DNA of 64,000 nucleotides from NCBI GenBank assembly GCA_963837345.1, contig CAWIMX010000001.1, positions 2,790,001-2,854,000 of the forward strand, read 5' to 3'. Positions 56,548 through 64,000 of the stretch are shown one piece after another (position 1 is the first letter of the stretch; every line of letters begins with the position of its first letter). The DNA is from CAWIMX01 sp963837345. GTDB taxonomy: Bacteria > Acidobacteriota > Vicinamibacteria > Vicinamibacterales > CAVVIG01. The translations under genes were made by a program, and so were the position numbers. The notes beneath the pieces were generated by a model, which saw nothing but the letters and a program-made list of their open reading frames with translations, was not told the origin of the DNA and did not search any database.

Positions 56548-57240
56548 TCAGCCCCTGCGTTTCCTCGTGGCCTCGCCGCCCGGCTGCGTGGCTTCGTCTT
56601 CGCGCTCTTCCATGCGCTTGGGCACGACGATCTTGAAGTCGCCCATGTCGATGCCCTTGGGCGGCGCCCCGGGCCGGCCGTGGAGCGTCGGCGTCGGGGG
56701 CGCGACTTCTGCCGGCGGCTTGCGGCCGGGACGCGCCGCGACGTCGCGCAGGCGCACGACGTACTCGAAGTTGTAGGCGGCGTCGGTCAGCGAGGGATCC
56801 GCGCGCAGGACGTCGGCGTAGCTCGTCATGACCGCTTCGTAGCGCTTCACCATGGTCGCGCGGTCGGTCTGGTCGGCTCGTGCGGCGCGGAAGGCGGCAT
56901 TGGCCGCGAGCAGCAGAATCTCGGGATCGGTCTCGACGATCGTACCGGCCGCGTCCTTGCGGGGCTCGAGGTCCTGGTAGCGGGCCAGCCAGTAGCCCGC
57001 GACCGCCTGGCCCTGGCGCGCGTCCGTGCGCAGGGCAGGCCCCAGCCAGGGCGCCCGCGCGGCCGTCGTGAGATCGGCGTCGAGGGCCGGCGCATCGTCC
57101 TCCACGGCGGGGAACTGCAGGGTGAGCAGCGCCTGGTGCGTGTCGATCAGCCGCCGCTCGGCGTGTCCGGTGGTCCAGAGCGCGCCGCCGACCACGGCGA
57201 GCACGATCGCGATGAGCAGGGAGCCGAGCGCCGTCTTCAT
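56548..57240 (-). CDS. MxaK-like membrane-anchored protein
   Basis: A 230-residue protein with one N-terminal helix (LGSLLIAIVLAVVGGALW) and a soluble helical part; the C-terminal third is Pro-rich and ends in a charged tail. Its place between MxaA-like and MxaC-like genes and its size match MxaK, whose role in methanol dehydrogenase assembly is not understood. The sequence evidence alone is weak. ATGA overlap couples it to the MxaA-like gene. Confidence 0.6.
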   Translation of the reverse strand: MKTALGSLLIAIVLAVVGGALWTTGHAERRLIDTHQALLTLQFPAVEDDAPALDADLTTAARAPWLGPALRTDARQGQAVAGYWLARYQDLEPRKDAAGTIVETDPEILLLAANAAFRAARADQTDRATMVKRYEAVMTSYADVLRADPSLTDAAYNFEYVVRLRDVAARPGRKPPAEVAPPTPTLHGRPGAPPKGIDMGDFKIVVPKRMEEREDEATQPGGEATRKRRG

Positions 57241-58466
57241 GACCGAGCCTCCGTCTGAACCCGGGATCTGATCGCTGAGACCGCCCGAGCCACCATCGTG
57301 TGCTCCTGGCGGAGGCGATCGAGCGCGGAGCATCCCGATTCGAGCGCCTCGTCAAGGGCGGTTTCGTCGAGCGCCTCGCTGCGGCCGAAACGGGCCGCGG
57401 TGAAGCGGTTGAGCGACGCCTGGAGTGGTTCGAGCACGGCCAGGCGGCGTGCCGCGAGCGGCGATCCGCTCTCGATGGTGCGCGCCACGCTTTCGGCCGT
57501 GGTCGACCCCGACACGAGAACGCCCCGGCGCGCCCCGAGCAGTCCACCGCTCAACGCGATCGAGCCGTGGCCGTTCGATTCCGGCGCGCCCGCCACCTGG
57601 GTGGCGCGCTGGTCGATCGCGTAGCCGGCGGCGATGCGCAGCGCGGCGAGCGCGCGCCCCGCCAGTTCGTCGGTCCAGCCGCCGGCCTCCCGGGCGCGGC
57701 GGATCGCGGCCATCTCGCGGCTGACCGAGCCGAGCACGCGGTGATCGGGCACGAACCGGTCGGCCGCCTTCGCCGTGCCGCGCCCACGGCGCACGACGCG
57801 AACGCCCGCGAGCACCACGAACGCGCCCGCCAGGGCGAAGAGGACGCCGCCGGACACCACGAGGGCGCTGGCGCGGAACGCGCGGCCATCGAGATCGCCG
57901 AACGTTTCGGCGCCGCCGTCCCGGATGTCGTTGGCGCTGGCCGGCACCAGCGACTCCATCTTCATGATGAGGAGCGGCAGATCGTAGCCGCGCTCGCGGG
58001 TGTCGGTGGCCTCGCCGTTGCTCATGTTCCGAACGCGGTACGTCACCCCCATGGTCGGCAGCGGCACGTCGTCGCCGAAGCTGCTCTCGTTGATCAGCCG
58101 GAGCCGGTATTGATATTGGAAGAAGCGGCGATCGCGGGTATGGAGGTCGGCCGCGTGCGACCCGCCGAGCACCTCGAACGGCGGCATCTGCACCACCGAC
58201 GGGTCGAGGGGCGACTCGTCGACCAGCACCGACACCGTCTCGTCGTCGAGCGCCGAGCAGGTGAGGACGACGGTGAACGGCTCGCCCATGCGCACCGCCG
58301 CCTTGTCGGTGCGCCACCAGCAGGTGATCGGGTCGACCTCCATCGTTTCGCTTTCGGCGGCGGCGGCGATCTGGCCGGCGGGGGGAGACGTCTGGGCCGC
58401 GGCCAGGGGCGGCGCGGCGAGCGCCGCCCCGGCGAACAGCCACGCCGTGAGCCGGGTGGTTCTCAT
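57237..58466 (-). CDS. MxaA-like membrane protein
   Basis: A 409-residue protein with a signal peptide (residues 1-25), an N-terminal beta-sandwich containing VDPITCWWRTDKAAVRMGEP and FFQYQYRLRLINESSFGDD, a membrane helix near residue 200 and a cytoplasmic helical C-part. The Cys-Trp-Trp region and the sandwich-helix-cytoplasmic layout match the protein that stands in the MxaA position in MoxR clusters. In methylotrophs MxaA is needed for calcium insertion into methanol dehydrogenase; that use cannot apply here. Confidence 0.72.
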   Translation of the reverse strand: MRTTRLTAWLFAGAALAAPPLAAAQTSPPAGQIAAAAESETMEVDPITCWWRTDKAAVRMGEPFTVVLTCSALDDETVSVLVDESPLDPSVVQMPPFEVLGGSHAADLHTRDRRFFQYQYRLRLINESSFGDDVPLPTMGVTYRVRNMSNGEATDTRERGYDLPLLIMKMESLVPASANDIRDGGAETFGDLDGRAFRASALVVSGGVLFALAGAFVVLAGVRVVRRGRGTAKAADRFVPDHRVLGSVSREMAAIRRAREAGGWTDELAGRALAALRIAAGYAIDQRATQVAGAPESNGHGSIALSGGLLGARRGVLVSGSTTAESVARTIESGSPLAARRLAVLEPLQASLNRFTAARFGRSEALDETALDEALESGCSALDRLRQEHTMVARAVSAIRSRVQTEARS

Positions 58467-59152
58467 CGTTTTGTGAAGATCAGGATGTGCTGCCGGGGCA
58501 GCGATTCGTCCACGCGGGCCAGCGTGAAGCCTTCGGCCTCGACTTCGAGCTTGGCTTCCGCGACCGACATCTTGTGATCGGGCAGAATCGGAATCGAGGG
58601 GTCTTCCTTCCGGTACTCAAGGAGCACGACGCGGCCGTCCCTCTTCAGGGCGGCCCGGATGTGCTGCAGCATCCGCTGGGGTTCGGAAAATTCGTGGTAG
58701 ACGTCCACCATGATCGCCTGGTCGAGGGCGCCCTCCGGCAGGTGCGGATCGTCGATGGCGCCGAGCACGGGCGTGACATTCGTCAGCTTCTTCTCGGCCA
58801 TGCGCGCGCGCAGCAGATCCAGCATGGCGGGCTGGATGTCGACGCCGTAGACGCGGCCGGTCGGACCCACGGCCTTCGAGAGCAGCTCGGTGATGTAACC
58901 GCTGCCGGACCCGATGTCGGCGGCGACGGCGCCGGCGGAAAGCGCGAGCACGTCGATGGCTTTGGCCGGCTGTTCTTCGCTCTCCCGTTCGGGGCGTTCG
59001 AGCCAGTCGGCGCCTGCCGCGCTCATCACGCCGGCGTACACGCGTCCGCTGATCGGATGCCGGCCGCGCGTCTGCGCGACGACGAGCGAGGCGGCCGTCG
59101 CGATCGCGAGCGCGGCGACGAATATCGAGCGGCCGAGGGAACGGTGGCGCAT
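58463..59152 (-). CDS. Exported class I SAM-dependent methyltransferase
   Basis: A 229-residue protein. The first 28 residues form a clear signal peptide or anchor (SIFVAALAIATAASLVVAQ), then comes a class I Rossmann methyltransferase: AADIGSGSGYITELL (motif I), VYGVDIQPAMLDLL and ALDQAIMVDVYHEF. Homologues of this exported type are known in Acidobacteria, but the source of SAM outside the cytoplasm is unclear. It sits between DUF58 and the MxaA-like gene and overlaps the latter by four bases, so it is part of the cluster. The ATG at 59152 starts the signal directly. Confidence 0.85.
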   Translation of the reverse strand: MRHRSLGRSIFVAALAIATAASLVVAQTRGRHPISGRVYAGVMSAAGADWLERPERESEEQPAKAIDVLALSAGAVAADIGSGSGYITELLSKAVGPTGRVYGVDIQPAMLDLLRARMAEKKLTNVTPVLGAIDDPHLPEGALDQAIMVDVYHEFSEPQRMLQHIRAALKRDGRVVLLEYRKEDPSIPILPDHKMSVAEAKLEVEAEGFTLARVDESLPRQHILIFTKR

Positions 59153-59194
59153 GCCTGACCCCCTGGTTCCGAATTTCACGTCCCGAATTCCGAC

Positions 59195-60136
59195 TTACTT
59201 CTTGCGCAGCCGCCGTTCCGCGATGAACTCGGTGAGCGCGATCGCCGTCTGGGCTTCGTCGATGCCGAGGCGCAGCACGTCGAGGCCGGCGCCCTTCGCC
59301 GCGCGCTCGACCTCGTCCTGCCAGGCGCGCGCCCGGGCCGCCAGACCCCCGAGCGTCCGGCGCGAGACGACGCGCGCGCGTCCGGTTTCCACGTCGAACG
59401 CTTCCACCCAGCCCGACGACACCGGCGGCACGTCGAAGGCGAATGCGCTGTCGATCAGCACCGCGAAGACGTCGTGCGTCGAGTTGAGCAGCGCCAGTTC
59501 GCGGAGCGACTCGGCGGCCTCGTCGAACAGGAAGTCCGAGATGACCGGCACGAGCGACGTCTTCCGCAGAAAGCCGGCGATCGACATGCTCAGGCTGTCG
59601 GCCTGCTTGATGGCCAGGAGCCCCTTCCCCGAGCCGTACGCCTCCAGGCAGTGGATCACCTGATTCTTGCCGATCCGGGGCCGGACGGCCAGCAGATCGC
59701 GGAAGCCGGCGTCGAACGTGATGAGGCCGAACATGTCCTGAAAGAACACCGCCGAGAGCCCGATCGTGCCGATGGCGCGGGCAATGGCCGCCGCAATCGG
59801 CACGCCGTGGCTGCCGCAGCGCGTCGAGAGCGAGCGGTCGGCCACGGCGACGACGGGCGCGGTGCTCGGCTGTTCGAACTCGCGCACCACCATCGGGCTG
59901 AAGTTGGTCATCGTGGACTGGGGCCAGTCGATCTGCGCCATGCGGTCGCCCGGCTGCCAGTCGCGCAGGCCCACGAAGTCGAACCCGGAGCCGCGAAAGT
60001 GGCTCGCGTGCTCGCCCATGGTGAATTCCTTCATGCGCTTCAGGATGAGCAGCTCGATTTCCGACAGGTCCGAGAGATTGACGAGCGAGACGCCGGAGTC
60101 GTCCGGCGCGGCCTCGAAGATCTCGCGGGTTCTCAT
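59195..60136 (-). CDS. DUF58 domain protein (MxaS-like)
   Basis: A 313-residue soluble protein with the DUF58 pattern FVGLRDWQPGDRMAQIDWPQ near residue 55 and a vWA-like core. It is shorter on conserved MIDAS residues than the copy at 13642 (VVAVADRSLSTR in place of a DxSxS). It corresponds to MxaS by position. ATGA overlap with the MoxR gene upstream; 42 bases separate it from the methyltransferase. Confidence 0.85.
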   Translation of the reverse strand: MRTREIFEAAPDDSGVSLVNLSDLSEIELLILKRMKEFTMGEHASHFRGSGFDFVGLRDWQPGDRMAQIDWPQSTMTNFSPMVVREFEQPSTAPVVAVADRSLSTRCGSHGVPIAAAIARAIGTIGLSAVFFQDMFGLITFDAGFRDLLAVRPRIGKNQVIHCLEAYGSGKGLLAIKQADSLSMSIAGFLRKTSLVPVISDFLFDEAAESLRELALLNSTHDVFAVLIDSAFAFDVPPVSSGWVEAFDVETGRARVVSRRTLGGLAARARAWQDEVERAAKGAGLDVLRLGIDEAQTAIALTEFIAERRLRKK

Positions 60137-61173
60137 GGCACGGGCACCCGCTCGATGATGTCCTTGATGACGGTGTCCTGGGTGAGGCCGTGCGCGGCGG
60201 CGTGCGGCCCGAGCCAGATCCGGTGGCTGAGCACGTAGGGCGCCAGATCCTGGATGTCCTCCGGGTACACCTCGGTGCGGTGGCGCACGAGGAGCGCCCA
60301 GACTTTCGCGAGGCGTCCCCAGCAGATGATGGCGCGCGGCGAGGCGCCCAGATCGACGCCGTGCTCGACGAGCTCGGACGGCGATCGCACGTGCCAGTCG
60401 GTGTCCGGATTGTAGGGACGCGTCGCCGCCACGAGCTGCTGGATGTAGCCGCCGAGCCGCTCGTGCAGGAAGACCTCGCGGTTGATGGCCCCGCGCAGCT
60501 CGATGATGCGCTCCTTCTGCATCAGCGGGTTCAGACGCACGCGCTTGAAGTCGAAGTTCACCAGCTTGGCTTCCTCGGCCGGCGGGAGGTAGCCGATGTT
60601 CACCATGATCGCGAACCGATCGGTGGCGGCTTCCGACAGCGGGAACGTGCCCTGTCCGAGCTCCACCGGATTCATGGTCGCGATCGCGAAGCTGAAGGCC
60701 GGCAGCTCGTAGGTCTGTTTGCCGACGGTCACCGTGCGATCCTGCAGCCCCTCGAGAAACGCGCTCTGCGACTTGAGCGGGATCCGGTTGATCTCGTCGA
60801 GCAGGATGACTTCGGCCGAGGCCAGCGGGCCGAATTCCGTCATCAGCTCGCCCGTCGCCGGGTTGATCATCTGGAAGCCGACCACCTCCGTGGGCTGCAG
60901 GTCGGCGCGGCCCTGCAGCCGCGCGAACTTCGCGTTGCTGATCGCCGCCAGGATCACTCCGAAGAACGTCTTGCCCACGCCCGGGACGCCGCGCAGGAGC
61001 AGGTTGCCGGCGTTCACCTGCCGCTGCTCGTTCTTGTCGTACGTGGTCGGGATTTCCGAGAGCAGGACGACGTTGGCGAGGGCCTTGGCGGTGTCGTAGC
61101 CGACGAGGGCTTTGCCCCCTTCGGCGACGATCGATTGGTGGAAGTCTATGGCCTGCTCGAGATCGGGGTGCAT
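60133..61173 (-). CDS. MoxR-family AAA+ ATPase (second copy, MxaR-like)
   Basis: A 346-residue ATPase with Walker A GVPGVGKT at residues 62-69, Walker B VILLDEINR, and ATMNPVELGQGTFPLSEAATD, which is clearly MoxR but differs throughout from the copy at 14559 (for example ATMNP for ATQNP). It is the first gene of the second cluster. It diverges from the CoA-transferase genes across 51 bases, so the two promoters must share that space. Confidence 0.93.
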   Translation of the reverse strand: MHPDLEQAIDFHQSIVAEGGKALVGYDTAKALANVVLLSEIPTTYDKNEQRQVNAGNLLLRGVPGVGKTFFGVILAAISNAKFARLQGRADLQPTEVVGFQMINPATGELMTEFGPLASAEVILLDEINRIPLKSQSAFLEGLQDRTVTVGKQTYELPAFSFAIATMNPVELGQGTFPLSEAATDRFAIMVNIGYLPPAEEAKLVNFDFKRVRLNPLMQKERIIELRGAINREVFLHERLGGYIQQLVAATRPYNPDTDWHVRSPSELVEHGVDLGASPRAIICWGRLAKVWALLVRHRTEVYPEDIQDLAPYVLSHRIWLGPHAAAHGLTQDTVIKDIIERVPVP

Positions 61174-61224
61174 CGGAGCGAGTAGGGTAACATACGCGGT
61201 TCGAACGCTTTCGCCAAGCGGATT

Positions 61225-61917
61225 ATGGACAAGGTACTCGAAAGCGCCGCCCGGGCCGTGTCATCGATTGTCGACGGCTCGACGATCATGATGGGCGGGT
61301 TCGGCCTCTGCGGCATTCCCGAGCAGCTCATCGCCGCGCTGAAGGCACAGGGCACGCGCGGCCTCACCATCATCAGCAACAACGCCGGCGTCGACGATTT
61401 CGGGATCGGCCTCCTGCTTCGCGCGGGCCAGGTGCGGAAGATGGTGTCGACCTACGTCGGCGAGAACAAGGAGTTCGAGCGCCAGTTCCTGAGCGGCGAG
61501 CTCGAGGTGGAGCTGGTGCCGCAAGGCACGTTCGCCGAGCGCATCCGCGCCGGCGGCGCCGGCATCGGCGGCTTCTTCACGCCGACCGGCTACGGCACGC
61601 TCGCCGCCGACGGCAAGGAAACCCGCGTCATCGACGGCCGTCCCTTCGTGCTCGAGCGGCCCCTCACCGCCGACTTCGCGTTCGTGAAGGCGTGGAAGGG
61701 CGACCGCCACGGCAACCTCGTGTACCGGAAGACGGCCCGCAACTTCAATCCCATCATGGCGACCGCGGCCGCGGTCACCATCGCGGAGGTGGAGCACCTG
61801 GTCGAGCCCGGCGCCATCGATCCCGATCACGTCGTCACGCCGGGCATCTTCGTGCAGTACGTCGTCAAGGGGGAGGCGTACGAGAAGAGGATAGAGAAGA
61901 GAACGGTGAGGACGTGA
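61225..61917 (+). CDS. scoA: 3-oxoacid CoA-transferase subunit A
   Basis: A 230-residue subunit of succinyl-CoA:3-ketoacid CoA-transferase (or acetate CoA-transferase). Typical parts are IMMGGFGLCGIPEQLI (CoA binding) and GGFFTPTGYGTLAADG, with EVEHLVEPGAIDPDHV near the end. The enzyme uses ketone bodies or related 3-oxoacids. The last ten residues are a charged tail. Subunit B follows after 22 bases. Confidence 0.92.
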   Translation: MDKVLESAARAVSSIVDGSTIMMGGFGLCGIPEQLIAALKAQGTRGLTIISNNAGVDDFGIGLLLRAGQVRKMVSTYVGENKEFERQFLSGELEVELVPQGTFAERIRAGGAGIGGFFTPTGYGTLAADGKETRVIDGRPFVLERPLTADFAFVKAWKGDRHGNLVYRKTARNFNPIMATAAAVTIAEVEHLVEPGAIDPDHVVTPGIFVQYVVKGEAYEKRIEKRTVRT

Positions 61918-61939
61918 GGATCCCGAGAAGCGAGCGATC

Positions 61940-62587
61940 ATGGACACCAGGGAACGAATTGTCCGCAGAGTCGCGAGAGAATTGAAGGACGGCGACTACG
62001 TGAACCTGGGCATCGGCATGCCGACGCTCGTGGCGAACTACGTCCCTTCAGGCGTGCACATCACGCTGCACTCCGAGAACGGGCTGCTCGGCATCGGGCC
62101 CTATCCTGCCGACGACGAGGTCGATCCCGATCTGATCAACGCCGGCAAGGAGACGGTCACCGAAGCGCCCGGCGCCTCGTACTTCGACAGCGCAGACTCC
62201 TTTGCGATGGTCCGCGGCGGGCACATCGATCTCACGGTGCTCGGTGCACTCCAGGTCGACGAGACGGGCAACCTGGCCAACTGGATGATCCCCGGCAAGA
62301 TGGTGAAGGGCATGGGCGGCGCCATGGATCTGGTCGCCGGCGCGCGCCGCGTCGTCGTCGCCATGGAGCACACGACGCGTGACGGCGGCCACAAGATCCT
62401 GAAGGCCTGCACATTGCCCCTGACCGGCGCGGCCGTCGTCAACTTGATCGTGACGGAACTGGCGGTGATCGAGGTGACCGCCCGGGGCCTGGCGCTGCGC
62501 GAGCTCGCCGATGGCGTCTCGCTGGACGCCGTGCGCGCGGCCACCGGTGCCGACCTGATGGTCACAGGGTCGCCCACGGTCTTCTGA
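61940..62587 (+). CDS. scoB: 3-oxoacid CoA-transferase subunit B
   Basis: A 215-residue catalytic subunit. The thioester-forming glutamate is Glu46 in HSENGLLGIGPYP. Other conserved parts are VNLGIGMPTLVANYV and WMIPGKMVKGMGGAMDLV. The end carries the usual TGADLMVTG. With subunit A it forms the complete enzyme. The substrate could be succinyl-CoA or another donor; sequence alone does not decide. Confidence 0.93.
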   Translation: MDTRERIVRRVARELKDGDYVNLGIGMPTLVANYVPSGVHITLHSENGLLGIGPYPADDEVDPDLINAGKETVTEAPGASYFDSADSFAMVRGGHIDLTVLGALQVDETGNLANWMIPGKMVKGMGGAMDLVAGARRVVVAMEHTTRDGGHKILKACTLPLTGAAVVNLIVTELAVIEVTARGLALRELADGVSLDAVRAATGADLMVTGSPTVF

Positions 62588-62656
62588 CCGTCCGACGCCC
62601 GTCGATTACAGAATTGACCCGCCGTGTCACGGTCCTGTCGCTTTTCGCGGCGACAC

Positions 62657-62672
62657 GTGCGGCGGGCCGCAC
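62657..62672. terminator. Candidate hairpin downstream of scoB
   Basis: GTGCGGC and GCCGCAC form a 7-bp inverted repeat with a tiny GG centre, 70 bases after the scoB stop. No U-rich tail follows. The rest of the 203-base gap up to the PEGA gene shows nothing else I can identify. Confidence 0.3.
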
Positions 62673-62790
62673 AGATCCGAAGCCAGGATTACGTCCTAAC
62701 CTGTTTCGGTCGAGGGGGTTGTGACCAATTCTGTGTTTCGTGCGCTCGTGCGCGAATCCGGCACGTTTCGCGCATCGCCTGCCCCCGTCC

Positions 62791-63342
62791 ATGTCGCAGT
62801 CCCGCTGGACCGACTCGCCGTTCCCGGACAGGCCCGTCGACCTGCAACCGGTCGCCTCGGCCGTCGCCGGGGCCGACCCCGGCGCGCGCCGTGTCCGTCG
62901 CCGCCCGACGCTGGCGTACTCGCGCGCCTACTCGAACGATCCCCGCGTCCTGGCGCCCGACAACTCGGGTGGACTCGCCCGGCTCTGGCGGTGGACGGCG
63001 CTTGCCATCCTGCTGCCGGTGCTCGTCGTCACGGTGATCCGGGCCTTCCACCAACTGCCGTTCGCGGTGTTCGCCAGCGAGCAGATGGCCGGCCTCCTCG
63101 GGCACGAGCTCGACGTGCCGACCGACATGCTGCACGCCGCGGTGACGCTGCACTCCACGCCCCCTGCCGAGGTGTGGATCGACGGCCGGAACGTGGGCGA
63201 GACCCCGATCGAGCGCCTCTCGATCGCGCTCGGCCCGCACGAGATTCGTTTCCATCATCCTGCGTATCGCGACCGCATTCACGAGATCGTCGCCACTCGG
63301 TCGCAGCCCGTCCAGATCACGGTCGACTTCACCGAGCCGTAG
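62791..63342 (+). CDS. Membrane-anchored PEGA-domain protein
   Basis: A 183-residue protein: a Pro/Arg-rich cytoplasmic N-part, one helix (WTALAILLPVLVVTVIRAF, about 68-86) and an external PEGA domain (LHSTPPAEVWIDGRNVGETP, ending QITVDFTEP). PEGA domains are found on surface proteins and may bind cell-wall or other carbohydrates. The ATG at 62791 is preferred over an upstream start that adds residues unlike the rest. It is probably monocistronic. Confidence 0.8.
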   Translation: MSQSRWTDSPFPDRPVDLQPVASAVAGADPGARRVRRRPTLAYSRAYSNDPRVLAPDNSGGLARLWRWTALAILLPVLVVTVIRAFHQLPFAVFASEQMAGLLGHELDVPTDMLHAAVTLHSTPPAEVWIDGRNVGETPIERLSIALGPHEIRFHHPAYRDRIHEIVATRSQPVQITVDFTEP

Positions 63343-63460
63343 CGCCCGCCGCCGTGATTCCGGCAGCGTCGGGCGATCGGCTTTGCTCCTGACCGGCTTT
63401 TTTGCGAATATTCCAGTTGGCAGTCGGCTTGCTCCTGAATCGGTGGATCCTGGAGGTTTC

Positions 63461-63790
63461 ATGACCCGTGTATTGCTCGCAGGCTCGCTCGTGATGCTGA
63501 CGGCAGGAATCGCCCCGGTCGCTGCGCAGGACGCCGCGAAGGGCCAGGCGGTGTTCGCCGAGCAGAAATGCTCGATCTGCCATTCGATCGCCGGAAAGGG
63601 CAACGCGAAAGGCTCGCTCGACGACGTCGGCAGCCGGCTCAAGCCGGAGGAAATCCGCGAGTGGATTGTCGACGCGAAGGGGATGACGGCGAAGACGAAC
63701 CCGCCGCGGAAGCCCGCGATGCGGCAGTACAGCCTGCCCAAGGACGATGTCGACGCGCTGGTCGCGTACTTGTCCACGCTGAAGAAGTAG
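63461..63790 (+). CDS. Small secreted c-type cytochrome
   Basis: A 109-residue protein with a signal peptide (residues 1-23) and one heme site CSICH near residue 45. The probable distal Met is in AMRQYS. The GxxxF region AAKGQAVFAEQKCSICHS is typical of class I cytochromes c. A TGGAGG site precedes the ATG. It acts in the periplasm, and its next neighbour encodes a membrane protein that may belong to the same chain. Confidence 0.9.
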   Translation: MTRVLLAGSLVMLTAGIAPVAAQDAAKGQAVFAEQKCSICHSIAGKGNAKGSLDDVGSRLKPEEIREWIVDAKGMTAKTNPPRKPAMRQYSLPKDDVDALVAYLSTLKK

Positions 63791-63801
63791 CCCCGGGTCG
63801 G

Positions 63802-64000
63802 ATGGCGCGCGACGTCCGGCTGATCCGCAGCCCCCTCTCGGTGACGGGGATGGTGTTGACCACCATCAGCGCCGCCGTGTTTCTCGTGGTGTTTCTGGCC
63901 GACCTCTTCGGCTTTCACACCAACCCGTACATCGGCATTCTGTTCTTCCTCGTCCTGCCCGCGATCTTCCTGATTGGCCTCGTGCTGATTCCGCTCGGCG
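63802..64000 (+). CDS. N-terminal fragment of a membrane protein, likely multiheme cytochrome c anchor
   Basis: The first 66 residues of a gene cut by the window edge. The protein has two hydrophobic segments (MVLTTISAAVFLVVFLADLF and IGILFFLVLPAIFLIGLVL) separated by HTNPY. A similar N-terminus occurs on NapC/NirT-like and multiheme cytochromes in Acidobacteria; the heme sites would lie beyond the window. It starts 11 bases after the small cytochrome gene. Confidence 0.55.
   Translation, partial: MARDVRLIRSPLSVTGMVLTTISAAVFLVVFLADLFGFHTNPYIGILFFLVLPAIFLIGLVLIPLG

Noticed and set aside
55434..61173. A functional methanol dehydrogenase operon
   Set aside because: Only the accessory-type genes are present; no catalytic PQQ subunit or its cytochrome is encoded in the window.

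Overview
The window is 64 kb of GC-rich bacterial chromosome with short intergenic gaps, many 1-4 base start/stop overlaps and a Gram-negative outer membrane. The gene content (a long MoxR/DUF58/BatA/DUF4159 envelope cluster, DUF4342, DUF2277, an S9 peptidase, an alpha-2-macroglobulin/PBP1C pair, many secreted proteins of unknown role) suggests Acidobacteriota, probably the Vicinamibacteria. That placement is inference from gene content; no rRNA, tRNA, insertion sequence, phage gene or CRISPR array was seen.

Layout. 1-747: end of a molybdenum hydroxylase operon (Tat-exported 2Fe-2S subunit plus the first codons of the molybdopterin subunit). 886-4512: argG, a cold-shock-like protein and a LytTR/LytS two-component pair. 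4652-5182: a tandem array of 105/106-bp units. 5639-19799: a nine-gene minus-strand run (vWA/GATase-like membrane protein, caspase-fold protein with no catalytic cysteine, DUF4159, MoxR, DUF58, BatA, DUF4175-like protein with a Gly-Gln-Gln tract, a secreted protein and an Omp85-type barrel), which looks like an envelope-maintenance system. 19938-23420: DUF4342 and the biotin genes bioF, bioD and bioA. 23543-30271: small secreted proteins, an S9 peptidase and small stress/metabolic proteins. 30293-38581: pbpC and a 1968-residue alpha-2-macroglobulin. 38736-46683: an HI0933-type flavoprotein, an epimerase remnant, threonine aldolase, a phosphotransferase, an exported FkbM methyltransferase and a HerA-like ATPase. 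46739-54310: two close divergent pairs (an ACAD10-type kinase with an acyl-CoA dehydrogenase; ThuA with Lhr helicase). 54321-61173: a second MoxR/DUF58/vWA cluster ordered much like mxaRSAKC but without a methanol dehydrogenase, and with an exported SAM methyltransferase inserted. 61225-64000: 3-oxoacid CoA-transferase subunits, a PEGA protein, a small cytochrome c and the start of a membrane protein.

Four genes (DUF4175-like, bioA, pbpC, FkbM) are broken by a single frameshift each, and every one of these sits at a G|TAC junction. bioA and FkbM share the same 13-base context at the break. This suggests either a systematic long-read error at a modified GTAC motif or a real motif-linked process. 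The two MoxR clusters, each with membrane vWA proteins, are the main functional theme and the best candidates for an undescribed system.
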